A stretch of DNA of 64,000 bases from Acinetobacter sp. XH1741 (GTDB lineage: Bacteria; Pseudomonadota; Gammaproteobacteria; Pseudomonadales; Moraxellaceae), in the NCBI RefSeq assembly GCF_041021895.1, contig NZ_CP157429.1, positions 92,899 to 156,898 of the forward strand, given 5' to 3'. A program made the position numbers and the translations under genes. Of this stretch, positions 8,268 through 16,200 are shown one piece after another (position 1 is the stretch's first letter; the number at the start of each line of letters is the position of its first letter). Under the pieces are notes generated by a model that did not search any database, had not been told where the DNA came from, and saw nothing but the letters and a program-made list of their open reading frames with translations.

Positions 8268-9374
8268 GTGTTTAATAAAGATCGTTTACGTATTGCTAAA
8301 GAATTACGAGGACTTAGCAATACCGATTTCGCAGAAAAATTGAGTTGCTCTATCTCTAAGGTAAAGCAACTTTTAGACGTGGATAAAGAAATCAATGAAA
8401 ATGATCAAGATGATATATGCCGTGTATTAAATTTACCCAAGTCATTCTTTGCAGGTAATGACACACAACCACATGAAACAGACCAAATCTTCTATAGATC
8501 GGTTGCTCGTATTAAAGCACAGCATAGAAAAGCTAATGAGGCATATACTCTTTTAGCAATAAATATTAACAAGTACTTAAATCAGAAAGTAAAGTTACCT
8601 ACTTTTCACCGTCCTGATTTAGATATTACTGAGTTTTTGGGTGAATCTAAGTATGCCGATCACCTAGCGTCAGAGTTGAGAGGTTTATGGGCTTTAGGTA
8701 ATCAACCGATTAATAACATTGTTTCGTTGTGTGAGCTAAAGGGAATCCGTGTCTTTAGATTACCGACTGAAATTCGAGAAATTGATGCACTATCTTTTTT
8801 TGATGATGAAAGTGGTAGCCCTTTCATATTTCTAAATACATTTAAGTCTGCCGAAAGAGCCCGCTTCGATTGTGCACACGAACTTGGTCATATCGTTATG
8901 CATACGCATAACAAAAAAATTCGTGTCGAGAAAGATAATCGTGTTCTCGAAACTGAAGCGGATCAATTTTCATCTGAATTTTTAATGCCAACAGATGCAT
9001 TTCTTTCTACTGCTCCACGCTATTTTTCACTAGAAAATATGATTGAGTATAAAAAGATTTGGCGAACATCCCTGAAGGCTATTAACTATAAAGCTCACAA
9101 GCTGGGATTAGTTAGTGATTGGGTTAATCGTAGTAACTCTATAAAGATCAATTCGTTGGGCTACAACATTAATGAACCTGAAGAAACTCATCGAGATGAG
9201 AGTTTGATGTTGCCCAAAATTATCTCTGTTTTAGCCTCACAACCATCTTTTGATAAAAATAAAATGCTTGATGAAATTGGAATCTCTGAAGAAGATTTTA
9301 ATCAATTAACATTTGATGCTTTAGCTAAAGTTGAGCCCCCGAAGAAAAAACATAAGTTATATATTGTCGAGTAA
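8268..9374 (+). CDS. XRE-family regulator with ImmA/IrrE metallopeptidase domain
   Basis: A 368-residue protein. Residues 1-55 form an XRE helix-turn-helix (LSNTDFAEKLSCSISKVKQL). The central region carries the COG2856/ImmA zinc-protease motif DCAHELGHIVMH near residue 204, with the downstream Glu in ETEADQFSSEFLMP. The start is GTG at 8268, with TGAGG five bases upstream. Proteins of this type cleave or sense repressors, as ImmA does in ICEBs1, and often regulate phage, ICE or toxin loci. It is translationally close to the unknown 7545 gene. A terminator follows at 9392. The architecture is certain; the substrate is unknown. Confidence 0.8.
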   Translation: MFNKDRLRIAKELRGLSNTDFAEKLSCSISKVKQLLDVDKEINENDQDDICRVLNLPKSFFAGNDTQPHETDQIFYRSVARIKAQHRKANEAYTLLAININKYLNQKVKLPTFHRPDLDITEFLGESKYADHLASELRGLWALGNQPINNIVSLCELKGIRVFRLPTEIREIDALSFFDDESGSPFIFLNTFKSAERARFDCAHELGHIVMHTHNKKIRVEKDNRVLETEADQFSSEFLMPTDAFLSTAPRYFSLENMIEYKKIWRTSLKAINYKAHKLGLVSDWVNRSNSIKINSLGYNINEPEETHRDESLMLPKIISVLASQPSFDKNKMLDEIGISEEDFNQLTFDALAKVEPPKKKHKLYIVE

Positions 9375-9391
9375 TACAAACCTTCCTTAAA

Positions 9392-9418
9392 AATAATGCG
9401 CCTTACGGCGCACTATTT
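9392..9418. terminator. Terminator after the ImmA-type operon
   Basis: AATAATGCGCC and GGCGCACTATT pair around TTAC, 18 bp after the stop at 9374. The G+C core is strong but the T tract is short. Confidence 0.6.
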
Positions 9419-9489
9419 ATGCAAAATCCTGATTAATTTTTTTATGACTTCACGCCCAACGTAGTTTTGCATCCCATAAGTCATGATGT

Positions 9490-10689
9490 GTGCTGAGAAA
9501 ACAGGAGGTTTTAACTTGGTAAACTATAGACACTCATCAGGAGTTTACCATGAGCAAGAAACAGAAGACTTACACCGCAGAATTTAAAGTTGAAGCAATA
9601 AAATTGATTGAAGCCAATCAAGGCAATGTATCGGAAACAGCCAGACAACTTGGCATTTCAATGCAAACTCTTTCAAATTGGAATAATAAAGCAAAGACTG
9701 GCACCTTAGCAGGCACTAAACAATATTCACCTGATCTAAATGCCTTACTCGAAGAAAATAAAAAGCTCAAACAACAGCTCAAAACAGCTGAAATGGAACG
9801 TGAATTTCTAAAAAAGGCAGCAGCGTACTTTGCGAAAGAAAGTCAGTAAGGTACGCCTATATGAAACAGCAAAGATATTTATTCCCGATTAGCTTTATGG
9901 CTAGATTACTTCACGTTTCAGTGTCACGATTTTATGATTGGCTAAAACGAGGCATGAATAAAAGATTGGTTCAGCGAAATCAACAGACAATTTTGGTCAA
10001 AATAGCTCATGAGGAAACTAAACAAAGCTATGGCTATATTCGATTAACTAAGCATTTACAAGCGCAAGGTATCAAAATCAGTACGTATGCTGTACGTCAA
10101 ATAAAAAAGCTCAACCAGCTGTATTGTAAGCGTCATAAGCGTTTCAAAAGAACTACGAAGAGTGATCATAATCGAGCGATCTACGCAAATTTACTAGAGC
10201 AACAGTTTTCAATGACTAAGCCCAATCTTGCATGGTCAAGCGATATTACATACATTTGGACTGCTGAAGGTTGGTTATACTTGGCAGCAGTAAAAGACCT
10301 GTACACGAAACAAGTGGTTGGCTATAGCTTAAATGAGCGTATGACCGCACAACTTGTTTGCAATGCACTGACTATGGCGATTCGTAATCAAAAACCAACG
10401 AAAGGCTTAATTATTCATTCGGACAGAGGCAGCCAATATTGCAGCCATGAATATCGAAAGATACTGGAAAAATGTGATTTTCAAGGTTCAATGAGCAAAC
10501 GTGGGGACTGTTACGATAATGCACCGATTGAAAGTTTCTGGGGCATACTCAAGAATGAATTAGTGCATCATTGCAACTATAAAACCAGAGATGAAGCTAA
10601 AGCAGATATTACAGAATACATTGTGTTATTTTATAATCAGCGAAGAATTCAAAAGAGTTTGGATTTTAAAACGCCAAATCAAATAGCAG
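9490..10689 (+). mobile_element. IS3-family element, right end cut off by IS256
   Basis: An orfA/orfB pair of an IS3-family element. The left boundary is approximate (a candidate TG start lies near 9485-9490). The right end is missing: the last residues of orfB are encoded by the inverted repeat of the IS256-family element that begins at 10690. Confidence 0.75.
9550..9849 (+). CDS. IS3-family OrfA
   Basis: A 99-residue protein with an N-terminal helix-turn-helix (SETARQLGISMQTLSNWNNK) that binds element ends, and a C-terminal leucine-zipper segment (LLEENKKLKQQLKTAEMERE) used for assembly with the transposase. The ATG at 9550 has CAGGAG upstream. OrfB follows 11 bases later. In IS3 elements a programmed -1 shift usually fuses the two frames; the shift site was not resolved here. 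Confidence 0.9.
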   Translation: MSKKQKTYTAEFKVEAIKLIEANQGNVSETARQLGISMQTLSNWNNKAKTGTLAGTKQYSPDLNALLEENKKLKQQLKTAEMEREFLKKAAAYFAKESQ

Positions 10690-10721
10690 GGGACTGTTCT
10701 AAATTTTGTGTAAGTACTTAA
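9861..10721 (+). CDS. IS3-family OrfB transposase, C-terminus replaced by IS256 sequence
   Basis: A 286-residue DDE integrase-core protein. The HTH_21-like segment reads EETKQSYGYIRLTKHL. Catalytic positions are visible as WSSDITYI, HSDRGSQY and the Glu of NAPIESFWGILKNE. The normal C-terminal motif FYNQRRIQKSLDFKTPNQIA is present, but the last nine residues (from about 10691) are encoded by the inserted IS256 end. The enzyme may still fold, but the element has lost its right inverted repeat and so cannot move as a unit. Confidence 0.85.
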   Translation: MKQQRYLFPISFMARLLHVSVSRFYDWLKRGMNKRLVQRNQQTILVKIAHEETKQSYGYIRLTKHLQAQGIKISTYAVRQIKKLNQLYCKRHKRFKRTTKSDHNRAIYANLLEQQFSMTKPNLAWSSDITYIWTAEGWLYLAAVKDLYTKQVVGYSLNERMTAQLVCNALTMAIRNQKPTKGLIIHSDRGSQYCSHEYRKILEKCDFQGSMSKRGDCYDNAPIESFWGILKNELVHHCNYKTRDEAKADITEYIVLFYNQRRIQKSLDFKTPNQIAGDCSKFCVST

Positions 10722-12007
10722 TTTTCATTTATCCTTCAGAGGATAATTACAAAAGGTACTTCACATGGATGAAGCAACAATCAAAAGTATGGCTGCCGAA
10801 TTGGCTAAAGGTCTAAAAACACCAGAAGACTTAAACCAAATGACAGCAGTCTTTAAAAAATTCATGATTGAAACTGCACTCAATACTGAACTTTCAGACC
10901 ATCTCGGTTATGAAAAGCATCAGCCCAAGAAAGGCTCAAATAGCCGTAATGGGTTTAGTTCTAAAACCATTACAACTCAAGATGGACAACTGGCTTTAGA
11001 TATTCCCCGTGATCGAGAAGGTTCATTTGAGCCACAAATTATAAAAAAGCACCAAACACGCATCACCAGTATGGATGACCAAATCCTCTCACTGTATGCA
11101 AAAGGAATGACTAATAGGGAAATTGTAGCCTTCTTCAAAGAAATGTACGATGCCGATGTGTCAGCATCTCTCATCAGCAAAGTTACCGATGCTGTGATTG
11201 AGCAAGTGACTGAGTGGCAAAATAGAGCCTTAGATAGCCTTTATCCTGTTGTCTATCTTGACTGTATTGTTGTCAAAGTCCGTCAGCACTCCAATGTGAT
11301 TAACAAGTCCGTATACCTTGCTTTAGGCATCAATATGGATGGGCAAAAAGAATTACTGGGTATGTGGATTGCTCAGACAGAAGGTGCCAAATTCTGGCTG
11401 TCAGTCATGACAGAGCTAAAAAATCGAGGAGTACAGGACATTCTTGTTGCCTGTGTAGATGGATTAAAAGGCTTCCCTGACGCGATAGCCTCTGTTTACC
11501 CTCATACTGATATTCAACTGTGTATCGTGCATGTTGTACGCAATAGCCTGAGATTTGTAAGCTGGAAAGACTACAAAGCTGTTACGTCGGGTCTGAAAGC
11601 GATTTATCAGGCAAGTACAGAGGAAAATGCTTTAAAATCCCTAGACATCTTCTGTGATCAATGGAATCACCAGTATCCCAAAATTGGAGAATCCTGGCGG
11701 GCCAATTGGGAAAATATCCGAACGATCTTTAGCTATCCAGCCGAAATACGTCATGCAATTTATACAACAAATGCGATTGAGTCGTTGAATAGCGTAATAC
11801 GCCATTCAACGAAGAAAAGGAAAATCTTTTCATCTGATGACTCAGTAAAGAAGGTCATTTACTTAGCAACATCAAATGCTGCGAAGAAATGGACGATGCC
11901 AATTCAAAATTGGCGTTTAGCAATGAATTGGTTTACGATTCAGTTCGATGATCGATTAAAAGATCATTTATAAAAAATGGAACTTACACAAAATAATTTA
12001 CAGGCTC
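10690..12007 (+). mobile_element. Complete IS256-family element
   Basis: The left end reads GGGACTGTTCTAAATTTTG and the right end, reverse-complemented, reads GAGCCTGTAAATTATTTTG; both then continue TGTAAGT, giving an imperfect 26-bp inverted repeat. The element is about 1318 bp with one gene. It is inserted in the 3' end of one IS3 element and abuts the truncated end of another. Confidence 0.8.
10765..11973 (+). CDS. IS256-family (mutator type) transposase
   Basis: A complete 402-residue transposase. The MULE/Transposase_mut signature is clear: YPVVYLDCIVVKVRQ (first Asp), a second Asp in ILVACVDGLKGFPDAI, then HVVRNSLRFVSWKDYK and TTNAIESLNSVIRHSTKKR (catalytic Glu). An ATG 25 bases after GAGGA starts the frame. 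It should be functional, and the element has both ends. The related copy at 1-521 lies in opposite orientation. Confidence 0.92.
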   Translation: MDEATIKSMAAELAKGLKTPEDLNQMTAVFKKFMIETALNTELSDHLGYEKHQPKKGSNSRNGFSSKTITTQDGQLALDIPRDREGSFEPQIIKKHQTRITSMDDQILSLYAKGMTNREIVAFFKEMYDADVSASLISKVTDAVIEQVTEWQNRALDSLYPVVYLDCIVVKVRQHSNVINKSVYLALGINMDGQKELLGMWIAQTEGAKFWLSVMTELKNRGVQDILVACVDGLKGFPDAIASVYPHTDIQLCIVHVVRNSLRFVSWKDYKAVTSGLKAIYQASTEENALKSLDIFCDQWNHQYPKIGESWRANWENIRTIFSYPAEIRHAIYTTNAIESLNSVIRHSTKKRKIFSSDDSVKKVIYLATSNAAKKWTMPIQNWRLAMNWFTIQFDDRLKDHL

Positions 12008-12092
12008 AATAGCAGAGAACTTTTATCGGTTAGCTGCCTAGCATATCCCAAGTGAAAGTCTCCTGCTAATTCAGCACATATCAATGAATATA

Positions 12093-12835
12093 TTTTCTTC
12101 TTGATCCTCTCTCGCTTTAACAGCTGAAAAAAGCTCTCAGCAACAGCATTACCATGACAGTTTCCTCGTCTACTCATACTGCTTTCAAGATTATGATGTT
12201 TGAGAAATGTTTGCCATTCATGACTGGTGTATTGGCTGCCTTGGTCAGAATGAATCAGGACTTTGTTCTTTGGGTTTCTTCGCCACAAAGCCATCAATAA
12301 CGCATCTAAAACCAGATCTGTCGTGATTCTGGATTTCATAGACCAGCCAACAACAAGACGTGAAAACAGGTCAATCACAACTGCGATATATAGCCACCCT
12401 TCATGAGTACGGATATCTTGCGAAGCAGTGCTTCTCATGTCAGTCACCCACAGCTGGTTGAGCTGAGTTGGATTAAATTGTCGATCTAAAGTGTTTGCGG
12501 CAACGACAGCCGGAGCACCAGCGTGAGCTCTAGGTTTACGATAACCGCGCTGAGATTTAAGACCATCTGCTTTCATCAGCCGATGTACTCGATTAATCCC
12601 ACAACTTTCACCAACATCTTTCAAATCACAGTGAATCTTGCGATAGCCGTAGATACCAACAGATTCCAGCCAGAATCTGTTTAATCAATCCTGAAAGCTG
12701 TTGCCGTTTCCGCGCAGTTTTACTGGTGGGTTGCTTTAACCATGCGTAATAACCACTGTGATGAACATCTAAAGTTGAACATAAACGACGAACAGGCCAT
12801 ATATGCTGATTGTCCCGAATAAAGGCGTACCTCAT
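12093..12835 (-). pseudogene. IS3-family OrfB, broken by a 1-base indel and truncated
   Basis: The N-terminal frame starts at 12835 (MRYAFIRDNQHIWPVRRLCS) and is lost near 12674-12681, where one extra base shifts it. Restoring the frame gives FWLESVGIYGYRKIHCDLKD, which joins smoothly to the second frame (KDVGESCGINRVHRLMKADG). The integrase core then follows (EGWLYIAVVIDLFSRLVVGW; HSDQGSQYTSHEW; AVAESFFQLLKRE). The first catalytic segment reads WVTDMRSTASQDIRTHEGW instead of the usual WVTDITYIRTHEGW, a seven-residue oddity. After KKKIY the typical C-terminus is replaced by unrelated residues. Confidence 0.8.
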
Positions 12836-13110
12836 TTGGACTGGCTTGCGAAGTACACCACGGCCTTTTTTAATATGTCCCTTTCTTCAGTAACCCGTTG
12901 CAGCTCTTTTTTTAACTTTGCTAATTCTGCCCTTGGATCATTAGATTCTGTGATCTTGGGCTGCTGTGGATCATAACGTTTAATCCAGGCATACATACTA
13001 TGGGTGGTGGTTCCCAAACGTGCAGCAACTTCGGCCACACTATGGCCTTTCTCAGTAACTTGCTTTACTGCTTCAATTTTGAATTCTTCAGGGTATCGTT
13101 TACTGCTCAT
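12832..13110 (-). CDS. IS3-family OrfA
   Basis: The start is ATG at 13110 with GAGG five bases upstream, giving a 92-residue protein; a GTG at 13116 is in frame but less likely. It has an N-terminal helix-turn-helix (YPEEFKIEAVKQVTEKGHS; VAARLGTTTHSMYAWIKRY) and a C-terminal zipper (ELAKLKKELQRVTEERDILK). Its end overlaps the start of OrfB by 4 bases, normal for a frameshift-fused IS3 pair. With OrfB broken, it is a relic. Confidence 0.85.
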   Translation of the reverse strand: MSSKRYPEEFKIEAVKQVTEKGHSVAEVAARLGTTTHSMYAWIKRYDPQQPKITESNDPRAELAKLKKELQRVTEERDILKKAVVYFASQSK

Positions 13111-13201
13111 AAGCACCTCGTTAATTAGCCATTTTATCTAACTAAAAGGTGTCTACAAAATCGGTGGCTATTCACCCTTTTTTACCCAAGTAAATTTCAA
13201 C

Positions 13202-13231
13202 AACTAAAGATTACTACTGTAATCTTTAGTT
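13202..13231. terminator. Hairpin downstream of the BREX operon
   Basis: AACTAAAGATTAC and its exact complement flank a TACT loop, 47 bp past the end of the helicase-nuclease gene. No T tract follows, so it may be an mRNA 3'-end stabiliser or a weak terminator. Confidence 0.45.
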
Positions 13232-13277
13232 ACGTAAGTGTCCGCTAGCGAATCCATTTAAATACAAGCTAGTACAA

Positions 13278-16200
13278 TTAAACAATTAACAAATCTTTCT
13301 CGATGTCATTTTCCGCACTCATTTCAGATTCGTCATCTACCCACACTTTGTGTTCTACATCTTGAATTAAGCTACTCATTCCATGTGTAGGTTTTATGCC
13401 CATTGCATCAAGTTTTTCCTTTAATGACATAATCATATTTTCACGTTCAATGAACCAACTCGATGCAAAGCATCTCCAGAATGTCCATCCTGCGCGTTCT
13501 AAAGCACGTTGACGAGTCATGTCATCATGCCATTGTTCTGGCCCATGATAGCTATCACCATCACATTCAACAGCCAAACGCTGATCACCATCTGACTCAA
13601 CGACTAAATCGATTCGATAGCTTCCAACCTTAACCTGTGGAGTAACTGTGTAACCCATTTCATGGAGTGTCGTAAATACAGATTTTTCAAACTCCGATTC
13701 ACACAAATCTAATTTTGCTTCAAATGATGCTTTTTGATCTTCTTGCAAATCATAAAAATGATTGAGTAAATTCAGCCTTAGATCTTTTGGAGATATATGA
13801 TCACGACTCACGGAATGGACGAGATACATCCGTTCACGAGCACGGCTTGCAGCCACGTTAAATCTCTGTTCATGATCGGATCGACTCAAAGCATGACAAT
13901 TCTGAGGATCTGCTACCATAGATAAGAAAATAATATCTCTTTCTGCACCCTGAAATGCTGAAGCATCCCCACAAGCAAATTGAACTTGGGTAAGAGTCCC
14001 TGCACCAAATTCATTCAAAGCTTCTGATTGAATGAACTCAGCCTGCGCCGGTCCCAACAATGAGATCACACCGATTGATCTATTTGCGTATCGTTCATCT
14101 TTAAGAAGAAGTTTCATTTCCTCAATAATTGCTTTCGCTTCTATTCGATTAATATGTTTGCTATTTTTAGATTCTCTATACCCCTGCGGTGTATAAATTG
14201 CGACTAAAGCTGGACTTAACTGCTCAGATTTCTTCGATAATCGCATTGGCTTAATACGGTTACCATAAAAGTTTTTATTGCTGTAACTAATGATCGCAGG
14301 ATGACAGCGGAAATGCTCTAGAAGCATCACACTTGACTCATAGATAGAAGAAGCCATGTCGTATAAAGACATATCTGGTGTTAAATATGCAGCATGTGGC
14401 TGACCATGTAGATAACGATTTCTTAATACATCAATTTGAGCACTTGCTAGACCGACATTACTCGGAGAAACTTGTTTATTATCCCCCACTACTAATAATT
14501 TTTTAGCACGCATTAAAACAGGTAATACGTCAATTGATGATTGTGATGCCTCATCCACAATCACTAAGTCAAAGAGGCCTAATTCAGCAGGCATAGATTC
14601 AGATACCTGAAGATGTGACATGACCCAGCAAGGAATAGCTGCTGTTGCCTCTTTAAGGGCTACTTGAGCATCTTTTCTATAACGTGGAGCATTCTTACCT
14701 GTCCCTTTTCCATAGTGTTGTACAGCAATTTTATAACGCTGTAATGCAACTAAAATTTTGTCTGAGGCATTTTCCTTTAATGCCAGCCATGTCTTGTTTG
14801 CTGCCAATTGAGCGTAATTTTGAGATAGATTCTTCTCGTGAATACGACGGTGCTCATACAAATTTTCAATTTGACTTGTATTACTGATGGCTATTACAAA
14901 AATCTCAAGACGTTTCCATTCCCAAGCCTCTAGCAATGTATTACGTAATACAGGATCTTCAATTTCTTCAGCGTACGGAACTTCCAGAATATGTTTACTA
15001 AGAATCAAAGCATTTGTTTTACTCAATCTAATACTGGCGGATTTAACTCTTTCAAAATCTTCTGTTAGATCTTTTAAATGTGATAATTTTTTTAATAGAT
15101 CAGCATAATCTCCAAGTTCACTTTCATGTAATGAATCGGAATCAATCTGAGATACAATTTTTTTTAACTGATTTGATATTTTATTACCAAACTCTGATAA
15201 ATAAAGGATTTGATCAGCCAGTTGTTGTTGATAGACTTCTAAATTAAATATTTTTAACTTCTGCCCTAACAATTGAATCAAGTCATCAATATTTTTAGGT
15301 AATCCGTAGAAATCAAAAGATTTAGCTCTCTTAAAAGCTTTTAAATAATTCGTATTAAATAGATCCAAATATTTATTTTTCAAATCTAGGCATTTTTGGG
15401 TTCTACTGATGAGCTGCGTGAACTCTTTTAATATTTCATCGATATTACGATTATTTAACTCAATTAAAGGAATGTCTAATTGTGCTGCAATACTATTCCA
15501 TTTGCTCATAAAGATGTTAAGAGTCTGCTTTCTATCAAGATATTCTTTAAGTCTTTTCCATTCATCTGATGTATCAGGATATTTTCCAGAAACTTTAATT
15601 GACTTAAAAAGGTCTTGTAATTCAGCAGTACCAAAATGATACCAATTAAATGGCTTACCTGTATCAACAGCACGTTGAACAGCTTGATATTCTTTTGAGT
15701 TTGGTTGTATCTCAAAATTCAGCTCTATGGGATCAATTAGTAGCGTTTTCCTGTATTCCAATAAAGGCTGAACTTCTTGAATAAGGTTACTATAGATATC
15801 AAGTTCCATAGCCTTATCTTCTGCATTTATCTTCTTGAAATAGCTCAATAACCATGGTTCTGCTTGATCAAGAACAAAGTTTAGATCTTCTAGATAAATC
15901 TTCAACCAATCTCTTAGCTCATTAATTTCTGATTCAGAAATAGTTTCCTTGAAATTATGTAGGTCATTTTGCTTTAAGAATTCCTCAATCTCATCTTTTT
16001 CTTTTAAGAACTCACTTAATTTCTTCAGGCTCGCCGAATCTAACAGCTTTTCAGGAGCTGGTAGAGGTCCATAATTTATGTATGGTAAGTTTGTACCTAT
16101 TTTCTTCCTTGAGTCTCTCAATTGAATCAACTCAATCTGGGAAAAAGGAAACTGGTCTTTTTCCTCCAAAGTTAATTGGTCGGTAAACCATTCGCAGGAT

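Larger units (their letters stand above)
12092..13174 (-). mobile_element. IS3-family element, frameshifted and 3'-truncated
   Basis: The left end is inferred at 13174, where the minus strand starts TGAATAGCCACCGATTTTG. The orfB coding sequence loses similarity at about 12092. Some 85 bp of unassigned sequence then separate it from the IS256 right end. Confidence 0.65.

Noticed and set aside
12400..12440. Active IS3 transposase variant with seven extra residues at the first Asp
   Set aside because: The gene is already broken by a frameshift and truncated, so the insertion has no functional meaning here.
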